41,826 nucleotides of DNA from a virus: IMG/VR virus record IMGVR_UViG_3300025266_000013, positions 1 through 41,826 of that record; one strand, given 5' to 3'. The notes beneath the pieces are model-generated. The model had not been told where the DNA came from. It made no database searches and saw only the letters and a list, made by a program, of their open reading frames with translations. The position numbers and the translations under genes are program-made. Of this stretch, positions 6,921 to 14,844 are shown piece by piece. How positions within the stretch are numbered: the first letter of the stretch is position 1; the number at the start of each line of letters is the position of its first letter.

Positions 6921-9064
6921 TGGCAGAACAACTATCCACGTTTGCTACGCCTTGTAGTGGTGGACTTTACAACAACCTAGACCCTCTTACTCACGGCGGT
7001 CAGTTTGCTGGATCAGCGTATAGATTAATAAACTATGAACCCTCCCTTCAAGGTGGGTATAGACGTATTAGCGGTTACTCAAGATCTTATGGCGAACTTA
7101 CAGGAGACTCAACTAACAGCGTCCCTGTTTTAGGTGTCCATGTTTCCGCTGATGTACAGCAAGGTATATTTGGTGCAAGAAAACCTGCTAGTGGAAATAA
7201 CTACCTGCATTGGTATAACCATTACTACACGGTTGTTGTAACCAGTGGAGAGGGTACGGACCTTACAGTAGGTGAAAAAGTTACGGGTGTTGTAAGCGCT
7301 GCTAATTCCGCAGGTGTAGCGGCTACAGGTACAGTAGTATCTACTTCATCTAACAGCGTTGTTATTAACTTCGGAAGACTGCCCAGCACAATATTTGTTA
7401 CAGGTAACATTATTACAGGTGGTACATCTGAAGAGGCCACTACAGTTACGGCAACTCCTACAGTTATAGGCTGGACTGCTGTAGACTCTAGCTTAGTTGC
7501 TAACGATAGGAACGGCGTATGTGCCGCACAAACAACTAGTGGCGCTGCTAACTTAGTTATTAATGGTGCGTTACACTCAAGCAACACAATTAACTTTACT
7601 ACTGCTGCATCCTTACAACCTAGAAAGGTTACTATCTTTTCTGCTGGTGGTGACGTATCTGGTGTATCCTTTACTATTACAGGCACAGACTACTTAGGTC
7701 AAGCTCTTGTTGAAATAGTAACAGGTCCAGCTGCGGATGCTACAGTAACAAGCACAAAATTCTTTAATACTATTACACAGATAGCTGCAGGTGGTGCTGT
7801 TACAGGTAATATTGAGGTAGGCTCTGGTGCAGGTCAGTATAGACCTGTTGCTCCTACTATGACAGGCGTAACACAAGTGCGCTTTGAAGACTTTAACTGG
7901 GGTTCTCCTAAGTTCGCATTGGTTGATGGTATTAATCCCGCAGCTACTTACGATGGTAGCAACTTCATACAGATTACAGATAGTAATGCCCCTACTTCGC
8001 CCTCTCTATCAGCCGCTTTCAACAATCACTTATTCTTAGCTGGCGATTCTTCAGCCCCTTATCACATACACTTTAGCTCACCTGTAGCTGAAGCAGACTT
8101 TACCCCTGCTAATGGTGGAGGAGTAATTAATGTAGGTTTTAAGATAACTCAAATTAAAGCCTTTCGTGATCAGCTATATATTTTTGGTGCTAATAATATT
8201 AAACGACTAGTGGGTGATAACCAAGCTAACTTTGTGCTACAGAATGTAACAAGTAACTTAGGCTGTATAGCACCTGACAGCGTAGTAGAGTTTAACGGAG
8301 AGATTATCTTTCTAGCGCCTGATGGTGTACGCCCTGTATCTGCTACAGATCGTATCGGGGATATTGAACTTTCAACCTTATCCAAACCCATTCAAGCTAT
8401 CTTTGAGGACTACACTACAAATGAAGACCTGTCTACAATCAAGACAGTGGTACTCAAAAAGAAGTCTCAGTTCCGCATGTTCTTTCAAGACCAGGATTCA
8501 TTAGGTCTTATAGGAGGTATTAGGCGTAGTGCTCAAGCTGGGCAAGGCTTTGAGTTTTCTCAGATTGTTGGTATAGAAGTTAATCAAGTTGCAAGTGGTT
8601 ATATAGATAAAGAAGAGTTTGTTATCCACGGAGATTCCTCTGGTTTTGTATCACGCCAAGAAGTAGGAACTGATTTTAATGGCGCTGATATATTTAGCTT
8701 CTTTCAGTCTCCTTTTATCTATATGGAAGATCCAGAGGTACGTAAAACTATCTACAGTATTAATACTTACATGCGGTCAGAGGGTTTAGTTAATATAGCA
8801 ATGGGCGTTGAGTACGACTATGGTGATACATCTTTAACTCTAGCCTCAGACTACGCCATAACCACACAAGGCGCTGCAGCTTTCTATGATAAAGCTAAGT
8901 TTGATTCAGAAGAGATATATGATGGCAACCCTTCTCCTATCAAGTCAACAAGCGTATCAGGTTCAGGTAAATCAGTGTCAATCAAATATGTAACAAATGG
9001 AACAGACCCTAGCCACACTATTCAGGCTTTTTCTGTTACTTACGGACTAGGGGACAGGAGATAA
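6920..9064 (+). CDS. Tail nozzle protein (gp12-like)
   Basis: This 714-aa beta-rich protein has the N-terminal pattern of podovirus nozzle/tail tubular B proteins: an early 'GGLYNNLDP' and then 'LINYEPSLQGGYRRISGY'. Such proteins form the lower tail tube through which DNA leaves and hold the fibres. Residues ~100-270 are an insertion rich in Thr, Val and Gly with strand-like repeats. The later part ('HFSSPVAEADFTP', 'FGANNIKRLVGDN', 'FLAPDGVRPVSATDRI') resembles the propeller-like body of this family. It overlaps the adaptor gene by TAATG, supporting coupled production of two ring partners. The role is known for the family but not tested here. Confidence 0.75.
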   Translation: MAEQLSTFATPCSGGLYNNLDPLTHGGQFAGSAYRLINYEPSLQGGYRRISGYSRSYGELTGDSTNSVPVLGVHVSADVQQGIFGARKPASGNNYLHWYNHYYTVVVTSGEGTDLTVGEKVTGVVSAANSAGVAATGTVVSTSSNSVVINFGRLPSTIFVTGNIITGGTSEEATTVTATPTVIGWTAVDSSLVANDRNGVCAAQTTSGAANLVINGALHSSNTINFTTAASLQPRKVTIFSAGGDVSGVSFTITGTDYLGQALVEIVTGPAADATVTSTKFFNTITQIAAGGAVTGNIEVGSGAGQYRPVAPTMTGVTQVRFEDFNWGSPKFALVDGINPAATYDGSNFIQITDSNAPTSPSLSAAFNNHLFLAGDSSAPYHIHFSSPVAEADFTPANGGGVINVGFKITQIKAFRDQLYIFGANNIKRLVGDNQANFVLQNVTSNLGCIAPDSVVEFNGEIIFLAPDGVRPVSATDRIGDIELSTLSKPIQAIFEDYTTNEDLSTIKTVVLKKKSQFRMFFQDQDSLGLIGGIRRSAQAGQGFEFSQIVGIEVNQVASGYIDKEEFVIHGDSSGFVSRQEVGTDFNGADIFSFFQSPFIYMEDPEVRKTIYSINTYMRSEGLVNIAMGVEYDYGDTSLTLASDYAITTQGAAAFYDKAKFDSEEIYDGNPSPIKSTSVSGSGKSVSIKYVTNGTDPSHTIQAFSVTYGLGDRR

Positions 9065-9067
9065 AAT

Positions 9068-12000
9068 ATGGCAGGTTATTCAAGGCAGTCTACTTCAGAC
9101 ATCGTACCCACAGCTGTTGTTAAGGCTGCACCTATTAATGCAGAGTACAATAAACTAAGAGATGCTTTTACTTTTAGTGATTCTGCAACTACAGGTCACA
9201 GGCATGATGGAGATAGTGATGAAGGTTCACATGTACCTTTAATTGCAGATCCAGACGGTTTAAATAAAATAGTCGTTGATACTGGTAATAATAGACATGG
9301 TGTCTTTGTTGAAGTAGGCGGCTCTGCAGTAGAGCAGATACGTATTTCAGATGGTCTTATAGCCCCTGTCACTGATAGTGATGTTGATCTAGGTGGATCA
9401 ACTTTAGAGTTTAAAGACTTATACCTAGATGGCACTGCTCATATTGACACGCTAGACGTTGATGCAAACGCTGGTATTATTGGTGCGCTTACCGTAACGG
9501 GTGTCACCGCCCTCAACGGCGGCTTGACTATGGACAGCAACAAGTTTACCGTTGCAAACACCAGTGGTAATACAGCCATTGCAGGTACGCTTGCAGTAAC
9601 TGGCGCTACAACCTTAGCTGCTACTTCATTTGGTGATGCTAACATTACTAACGTGGGTAATATTGCTCTTGATAGTATTACGGCTGATGGTTCAACTATT
9701 ACAATTACTGGAAATACTACCTTCGCTGATGGTGCTTTTGACTTTAACATTGCTTCACACGATACTTCAAATGGTTTAAAACTAGGTGGCACATTAGTTA
9801 CATCAACCGCTGCAGAACTTAACATCTTAGATGGTGTCACATCCACTACAGCAGAACTAAACATACTTGACGGTGTAACATCTACAGCTACCGAACTTAA
9901 CTTGCTTGACGGTGTTACTGCTACAACTGCAGAGTTAAATTATCTTGATGTAACTACACTTGGTACATCTGAAGCATCTAAAGTTGTTACAGTAAATGCT
10001 AGTGGTGACTTGATTGTACCCGACAGTGATAAGTTTAACTTTGGTGCTGGCAGTGACATGGCACTGTACCATGATGGAACTAACTCTTATATCACCAATA
10101 AAACAGGTGCGTTAAAGGTTGCTACAGAAACATCTGGCATTGCAATAACCATTGGTCACACTACATCAGAAGTAACAGTAGCAGATAACCTTACAATTAC
10201 AGGTAACTTAACTGTTGGCGGTACACAGACGGTAGTTGATACTGTAACTATGAATGCAGCTAATGCTATTGTGTTTGAAGGTGCTACTGCTGACGCTCAT
10301 GAAACTACACTGACAATCGTTGATCCAACGGCAGATCGTACAATAAACCTACCCAACCAAAGTGGTACTGTTCCAGTACTGGCTGCAGCAAGTAACACAG
10401 CTATTACCGCTACACCTGCTGAGCTAAACATAATGGATGGCGGCACTAGTGCAACCTCTACTACATTAGCTGATGCTGATCGTGTCGTAGTTAATGACGC
10501 AGGCACGATGAAGCAGGTCGCTATGAGCGACATCAACGGTTACATGCAGAATAACTTGAACACGCAAGCAAATCTAACTACAGTTGGTGCGCTTAATGCT
10601 GGTTCTATCACGTCAGGCTTTGGTACTATTAACATAGGGTCTTCCGCCTTCACAACTACAGGTGCGGTAAACTTTGGTTCTCTGAATGACGGTACTATTG
10701 GAATTACAGCGTTTGTCGATGAAGATAATATGTCATCTAATAGTGCTACTCTTGTACCTACGCAGCAGAGTGTTAAAGCTTATGTGGATGGCATTTCCGC
10801 AACAGCTAATAACGTATCAGGTCTTACCGCTACAGGTGCAGAACTTAACATACTAGACGATGCTACGGTTACTACAGCAGAGCTTAACATTCTTGACGGC
10901 AGTGAAACTACACAAGCTACAGTCACTCTGGTCGGCACAGACGGTGTTGTAATCTCAGATGCTGATGTAATGAAGCAGGCACTTGTATCCGACTTTGATA
11001 CATTTATGGCAAGTACAACTAAAACTCTTACCAACAAGACCTTGACAAGCCCTACACTTAACGGTACAATTCTTGTTAGTGATGGTTCAAACGACTTGAA
11101 CATTGCTTCGCATGATGGTAGTAATGGTCTAAAGCTTGGTGGTACACTAGTTACCTCAACAGCTGCTGAGTTAAACTACAATGATACAGGTGCTGCAGTA
11201 GGTACTGTTGTAGCCAGTAAGACTGTAACAGTAGATGCAAACAAAGATGCTTCAAGCTTTCGTAACATTACAATGGCAGGAGACTTATCTATTGGTGGTG
11301 ACGTTATTACCGTCTCTAATGCTGATCTTGACTTAGCCCCACATGGAACAGGTACAGTTGTTGTAAGAGGTAATACTAACTCAGCTGCAATAGTCTTTAA
11401 CTGTGAAAGTAATAGCCACGGACAAAAAGTGTTTGGACAGCCACACTCTGCAGGTGTTACAAACACTTTAATGTTACCAGCAGGTGCTAACTCAACACTA
11501 TTATCTCGTGTTTCTGTAGATACGCTTACTAATAAAACTCTAACATCACCTAAAATTAATGAGGATGTAGCAGTAACATCTACTGCAACGGAACTAAACA
11601 TTTTAGATGGGGTCACTAGTACTACTGCTGAGCTAAATATCTTAGACGGTGTTACTTCTACAGCTGCTGAGCTAAATATCTTAGACGGTGTTACTTCTAC
11701 AGCTGCTGAGCTAAATATCTTAGATGGTGTAACTTCTACAGCCGCAGAGATAAACTTAATTGACGGCGACACAGCAAGAGGTACAACTGCTGTAGCATCA
11801 GGCGATGGCATACTAATCAATGACGCTGGCACAATGCGAATGACCAATGTTGATACAGTTTCAACATACTTTGCAGGTCACAGTGTTGGTGGTGCTAATG
11901 TAGTAACCACAGGTGCTTTGAATAGCGGATCAATTACTTCTGGCTTTGGTACAATTAATATTGGCTCCTCTGCCTTCACAACTACAGGTGCGGTAAACTT

Positions 12001-12178
12001 TGGTAGTTTAGCAGATGGTACAATTACCGTAACTGCATTTGCAGATGAAGACGATATGTCAAGTGACTCAGCTACGTTAGTGCCAACACAACAGTCGGTA
12101 AAAAAGTATGTAGACGATTCCGTTGCAACTGCAGCAAGTAAAGGCTTTGCTATTGCCGCAGCAATAGTATTTGGATAA
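9068..12178 (+). CDS. Tail fibre protein with AELN repeats
   Basis: This 1036-aa fibre follows the nozzle gene. The N-terminus ('INAEYNKLRDAF', 'TGHRHDG') is the conserved virion-attachment head seen in marine podovirus fibres. The body carries thirteen 'AELNxLD' type repeats with a 13-residue unit (TSTAAELNILDGV). They fall in four places, with the longest runs at 9799-9957 (four copies) and 11572-11770 (five copies). A ~65-residue block around 'ITSGFGTINIGSSAF' and 'LVPTQQSVKxYVD' occurs twice. 'LNIASHDxSNGLKLGGTLV' also occurs twice. The protein ends 'AIAAAIVFG' with no recognised self-cleaving chaperone domain. It should form a trimeric fibre that touches the host surface. AGGAG precedes the ATG. 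Confidence 0.85.
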   Translation: MAGYSRQSTSDIVPTAVVKAAPINAEYNKLRDAFTFSDSATTGHRHDGDSDEGSHVPLIADPDGLNKIVVDTGNNRHGVFVEVGGSAVEQIRISDGLIAPVTDSDVDLGGSTLEFKDLYLDGTAHIDTLDVDANAGIIGALTVTGVTALNGGLTMDSNKFTVANTSGNTAIAGTLAVTGATTLAATSFGDANITNVGNIALDSITADGSTITITGNTTFADGAFDFNIASHDTSNGLKLGGTLVTSTAAELNILDGVTSTTAELNILDGVTSTATELNLLDGVTATTAELNYLDVTTLGTSEASKVVTVNASGDLIVPDSDKFNFGAGSDMALYHDGTNSYITNKTGALKVATETSGIAITIGHTTSEVTVADNLTITGNLTVGGTQTVVDTVTMNAANAIVFEGATADAHETTLTIVDPTADRTINLPNQSGTVPVLAAASNTAITATPAELNIMDGGTSATSTTLADADRVVVNDAGTMKQVAMSDINGYMQNNLNTQANLTTVGALNAGSITSGFGTINIGSSAFTTTGAVNFGSLNDGTIGITAFVDEDNMSSNSATLVPTQQSVKAYVDGISATANNVSGLTATGAELNILDDATVTTAELNILDGSETTQATVTLVGTDGVVISDADVMKQALVSDFDTFMASTTKTLTNKTLTSPTLNGTILVSDGSNDLNIASHDGSNGLKLGGTLVTSTAAELNYNDTGAAVGTVVASKTVTVDANKDASSFRNITMAGDLSIGGDVITVSNADLDLAPHGTGTVVVRGNTNSAAIVFNCESNSHGQKVFGQPHSAGVTNTLMLPAGANSTLLSRVSVDTLTNKTLTSPKINEDVAVTSTATELNILDGVTSTTAELNILDGVTSTAAELNILDGVTSTAAELNILDGVTSTAAEINLIDGDTARGTTAVASGDGILINDAGTMRMTNVDTVSTYFAGHSVGGANVVTTGALNSGSITSGFGTINIGSSAFTTTGAVNFGSLADGTITVTAFADEDDMSSDSATLVPTQQSVKKYVDDSVATAASKGFAIAAAIVFG
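9799..9957 (+). repeat. AELN repeat array 1 in fibre gene
   Basis: Four consecutive 13-codon repeats of the form S/T-T-x-A/T-E-L-N-x-L-D-G-V-T. They are diverged at the DNA level, so they are older than the downstream array. Confidence 0.8.
11572..11770 (+). repeat. AELN repeat array 2, near-identical 39-bp units
   Basis: Five 39-bp tandem units. The GAG of each AELN falls at 11630, 11669 and 11708, exactly 39 nt apart, and two adjacent units are identical at the DNA level. This points to recent duplication or slippage, which would lengthen the fibre shaft in 13-residue steps. Confidence 0.85.
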
Positions 12179-12189
12179 AGGATAAATAA

Positions 12190-12552
12190 ATGGCCGTAGT
12201 AAATCTAATCAACGTAGCAACTATCACACCCGTGATGGCGGCTGGCGCAGTAACAACAAGTAGAGCATCTATCGTTGATGTTGCTGCTGATAAAGTTGCT
12301 AAAATAAACTCACTAATTATTGCTAATATTGATGGCTCTAATGCCGCTGATATTACAGTGGAAGTAAGTATAGACAATGGTTCAAACTATGTTGCCATAG
12401 CTAAAACTATATCTGTACCTGCTGATGCAACCTTAGTTGTCGTAGGTAAAGACAATGGGTTTTACTTGGATGAGACAGACATTCTTGCAGTGACAGCTTC
12501 TGCAGCCAGCGACCTAACATACTTGGTTAGCTACGAATTAATGACAGACTAA
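12190..12552 (+). CDS. Small tail-associated beta protein, 120 aa
   Basis: This 120-aa protein is almost all beta-pattern (alternating Val, Ile, Ala, Thr) with few charges, containing 'DITVEVSIDNGSNYVAIAKT' and 'DNGFYLDETDILAV'. It resembles small beta-sandwich proteins found next to tail fibre genes in marine phages. AAGGAT precedes the ATG at a short gap after the fibre gene, so it is probably co-expressed with the fibre. It could be a fibre accessory, a hinge or an assembly factor. No catalytic motif is seen, and I do not recognise a named family. Confidence 0.6.
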   Translation: MAVVNLINVATITPVMAAGAVTTSRASIVDVAADKVAKINSLIIANIDGSNAADITVEVSIDNGSNYVAIAKTISVPADATLVVVGKDNGFYLDETDILAVTASAASDLTYLVSYELMTD

Positions 12553-12562
12553 GGATTAATTA

Positions 12563-13765
12563 ATGTCTAATGGCAAAGGCGGCTTTATAGGACAGGACGG
12601 GCTGAACGCCCCTGACGAACCGACAGATGTTACAGTTACGGCTGATAATGAATCAGTTAATGTATCATTTACTGCTCCTACTGATGCAGGTACGTCTGCT
12701 ATCACAGGCTTTAGGGCGCAAGTAGATGGCATAGGTACGTCTGGTACAAGCTCACCTCTTGTAGTTACTGGCCTTACTAACGGAACATCTTACACTGCTA
12801 ACGTTTGGGCTATTAATGCTTTTGGTACATCTGCCCCCAGTGATGCTAGTGCTAGTTTTACTCCAAGTTTGGATAGAATATTACTTATGGGTGGAAGGCA
12901 AACAAATAGCTTTACAAATGTTAACATTATTGAATATATAGTTCCTTCTACAACTGGTAATCCAACAGATTTTGGTGATTTATTAAGCACTGTATACGAT
13001 GCACACGATGGAGCCGCAGGTTCAAAAACAAGAACATTACTTATTAGTGGCTATAATTCAGCAGGTAGCATTATTAATGTTATTCAATACGTAAATCCTG
13101 CTTCTACTGGAAATGCCACAGATTTTGGTGATACAAACTTGTCATCATCATATGGCTCTGGTGCTACATCTAATGATACAAGGGCTATCTTTGGTGAATC
13201 AGCTACTGTACGTATAAGCTACGTTACTATTGCATCTACAGGCAATGCTGCAAACTTTGGCAATTCTTCAGAAGAAATGGAAGGAAGTTCTGCCTTTGCG
13301 TCCTCTACAAGAGGTGTCTTTGTTATAGGAAAAGGTGCCACTAATAATCCATCAAATATATTAGAATATGTTACGATAGGCACTACAGGAAATACTACGG
13401 ACTTTGGTAATTTAACACAGTCAAGAATTAATCAAACAACAGGGAGTAGTGGAACTAGGGGTATAATTGCAGGAGGTTCGGGCGGAGGTAATTTTTACAA
13501 TATTATGGATTATGTAACTACAGCATCCACTGGAAATGCTTCGGACTTTGGTGATTTAAGTGTGGCTAGGCAGTCTATTGCAGGAGCAGGAGGTACAACT
13601 AGATCAGTGTTTTTTGGTGGTAGGACAAACTCAGATCCATACTTTATAAATAACATAGAATATGTAACTACAGCTACTGCAGGTAATAGTGTAGATTTTG
13701 GAGATATATCGGTTATTAGAGGGCAATCAACTTGTGGCTCTGCAGATCATGGAGGACTTCAATAA
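12563..13765 (+). CDS. Tail protein: FN3 domain plus six-blade propeller-like repeats
   Basis: This 400-aa protein is likely part of the tail tip. Residues ~17-100 read as a fibronectin type III domain ('PTDVTVTADNESVNVSFTAP' through 'GLTNGTSYTANVWAINAFGT'). Six repeats of about 45-50 residues follow, each with a start like 'TRGVFxGG', then 'NxIxYVTxASTGNATDFGDL'. The C-terminus 'ADHGGLQ' carries a last GG that could close a ring, as the strand from the first blade does in kelch propellers. Beta-propellers and FN3 domains bind carbohydrate or other surface molecules. The stop overlaps the next ATG as TAATG, and the Gly-Gly codons form the next gene's Shine-Dalgarno. It is the first of the cassette of related genes up to 15927. 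Confidence 0.75.
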   Translation: MSNGKGGFIGQDGLNAPDEPTDVTVTADNESVNVSFTAPTDAGTSAITGFRAQVDGIGTSGTSSPLVVTGLTNGTSYTANVWAINAFGTSAPSDASASFTPSLDRILLMGGRQTNSFTNVNIIEYIVPSTTGNPTDFGDLLSTVYDAHDGAAGSKTRTLLISGYNSAGSIINVIQYVNPASTGNATDFGDTNLSSSYGSGATSNDTRAIFGESATVRISYVTIASTGNAANFGNSSEEMEGSSAFASSTRGVFVIGKGATNNPSNILEYVTIGTTGNTTDFGNLTQSRINQTTGSSGTRGIIAGGSGGGNFYNIMDYVTTASTGNASDFGDLSVARQSIAGAGGTTRSVFFGGRTNSDPYFINNIEYVTTATAGNSVDFGDISVIRGQSTCGSADHGGLQ

Positions 13766-13767
13766 TG
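13751..13767 (+). promoter_or_regulatory. Dual-coding Shine-Dalgarno and TAATG junction 1
   Basis: GGAGG (13751-13755) encodes the terminal Gly-Gly of one protein and lies exactly 9 nt before the ATG at 13765, which overlaps that protein's stop. Confidence 0.7.
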
Positions 13768-14322
13768 CCCAATTATCAAGGTGTATGGAGCCTCTCAACA
13801 CAATATCAGTACAATACAGATTGGCAAGCAGATAATGTAAGTCCAGCAAGAGTAGCAGCAACAATAGCAGCCAGAGGTTTGTTTCATTTAGGTGAAACAG
13901 CAAACGGTAATGTAAACATAATAGAGCAACTTAATACAGTTTCTGCAGGTAACTCTACAGACTTTGGAGATAGAACGGTGGCTGCAACTGCTGCTGGTGC
14001 TTTGGCTTCTGCTACAAGAGGTGTGTTTGCTGGTGGTGCATCTAATACTAATGTAGTAGATTTTGTTACAATAGCCTCTGCAGGTAATGCCATAGACTTT
14101 GGTAATTTAGCTGCTGCAGCACAAGGCACGTCAGGTCTATCCTCTGCAACTAGAGGTGTATTTGGTGGGGGTTATACAAATGATGAAATTAATACAATTC
14201 AATACATAACTATTGCTAACACTGGTAATACTACAGATTTTGGGGACTTAACTCAAGCAAGGTATATACTGAGTTCTTGTGGATCACCTACTAGAGGAAT
14301 ATTCTCAGGGGGATTAGCATAA
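13765..14322 (+). CDS. Propeller-like tail protein, first half of a split gene
   Basis: This is a 185-aa protein with a short header ('GVWSLSTQYQYNTDW') like the one in the 361-aa paralogue at 14842. It has three full repeats ('NSTDFGDR', 'NAIDFGNL', 'NTTDFGDL') and begins a fourth with 'TRGIFSGG', then stops at 'LA'. The next gene starts in the -1 frame with the remainder of that fourth blade ('NTTDYITIASTG'). The two together give six blades, the same number as both full-length paralogues. I place the start at the ATG 13765 because of the GGAGG at 13751; an upstream ATG at 13732 has no such support. It may be a split gene, a phase-variable gene, or two separately made halves that pair. Confidence 0.7.
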   Translation: MPNYQGVWSLSTQYQYNTDWQADNVSPARVAATIAARGLFHLGETANGNVNIIEQLNTVSAGNSTDFGDRTVAATAAGALASATRGVFAGGASNTNVVDFVTIASAGNAIDFGNLAAAAQGTSGLSSATRGVFGGGYTNDEINTIQYITIANTGNTTDFGDLTQARYILSSCGSPTRGIFSGGLA

Positions 14323-14324
14323 TG
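14308..14324 (+). promoter_or_regulatory. G5 tract and TAATG junction 2 (split-gene point)
   Basis: GGGGG (14308-14312) encodes the Gly-Gly before the stop and ends 9 nt before the ATG at 14322, the same spacing as the other junctions. It is also the point where adding one G, or a -1 slip, would join the two flanking frames. Confidence 0.6.
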
Positions 14325-14729
14325 GCTAGAGTTAATACTACGGATTATATAACTATTGCATCTACAGGTGATGCTTCAGACTTTGGGGATTTAACAACAC
14401 AAACGCAAGGGTGTGCAGGAGCATCTTCTTCTACTAGAGCTTTAATTGGCGGTGGTGCGACAAATGTTGAATCAGTTACAATAGAATATTTTACTATATC
14501 TTCTACAGGAAACGGTACTGACTTTGGTGATTTGACTGCAGGAAGACAAGCTATAGCAGCTTGTTCAACCTCATTAAAGGGCATATTTGCAGGGGGTACT
14601 GGTAGTAGATCAAATATAATAGATTTTGTTACTATAGCTACTACAGGTGATGCTACAGACTTTGGAGATTTAACTATTGCTTCTGCCTATGGGTCAGGTT
14701 GCTGTGGATCACACGGAGGTATAGCATAA
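14322..14729 (+). CDS. Propeller-like tail protein, second half of a split gene
   Basis: This 135-aa protein begins in mid-blade ('TTDYITIASTGDASDFGDL') and carries three repeats, ending 'CGSHGGIA' as the full-length paralogues do. It lacks the header that begins the other family members, so alone it looks like the C-terminal half of a six-blade protein. The start ATG overlaps the upstream stop (TAATG) and lies 9 nt after a GGGGG tract that could act as Shine-Dalgarno. Its own terminal Gly-Gly codons (GGAGG, 14715-14719) form the ribosome site of the next tiny gene. It could be expressed as a separate subunit or as a frameshift fusion with the upstream half. Confidence 0.65.
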   Translation: MARVNTTDYITIASTGDASDFGDLTTQTQGCAGASSSTRALIGGGATNVESVTIEYFTISSTGNGTDFGDLTAGRQAIAACSTSLKGIFAGGTGSRSNIIDFVTIATTGDATDFGDLTIASAYGSGCCGSHGGIA

Positions 14730-14731
14730 TG
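14715..14731 (+). promoter_or_regulatory. Dual-coding Shine-Dalgarno and TAATG junction 3
   Basis: GGAGG (14715-14719) encodes Gly-Gly of the terminal HGG motif and sits exactly 9 nt before the ATG at 14729, which overlaps the stop. Confidence 0.7.
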
Positions 14732-14842
14732 TCGTACAAACAAATGACAGGCAACACGGCTTCATTCGGTGATCTGACAAATAATAATGCTTCTACTGCT
14801 AACGATTTTTCGTTGTCTAACTCCCACGGAGGACTATCCTAA
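14729..14842 (+). CDS. 37-aa remnant or mini member of the propeller family
   Basis: This 37-residue frame begins 'MSYKQMTGNTASFGDL' and ends 'SNSHGGLS'. It keeps one 'FGDL' element and the family's terminal HGG motif but has no complete blade. It has a proper ribosome site (GGAGG, 9 nt) and TAATG overlaps at both ends. It may be a collapsed copy that lost its blades by deletion between repeats, or a short linker cassette that keeps translation moving from gene to gene. Whether the peptide is stable or functional cannot be told from sequence. Confidence 0.5.
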   Translation: MSYKQMTGNTASFGDLTNNNASTANDFSLSNSHGGLS

Positions 14843-14844
14843 TG
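14828..14844 (+). promoter_or_regulatory. Dual-coding Shine-Dalgarno and TAATG junction 4
   Basis: GGAGG (14828-14832) encodes Gly-Gly of 'SHGGLS' and lies exactly 9 nt before the ATG at 14842, which overlaps the stop. Confidence 0.7.

Noticed and set aside
13732-13765. In-frame upstream ATG extending the 185-aa tail protein
   Set aside because: It would read inside the preceding gene's coding end, while GGAGG at 13751 is correctly placed for the ATG at 13765.
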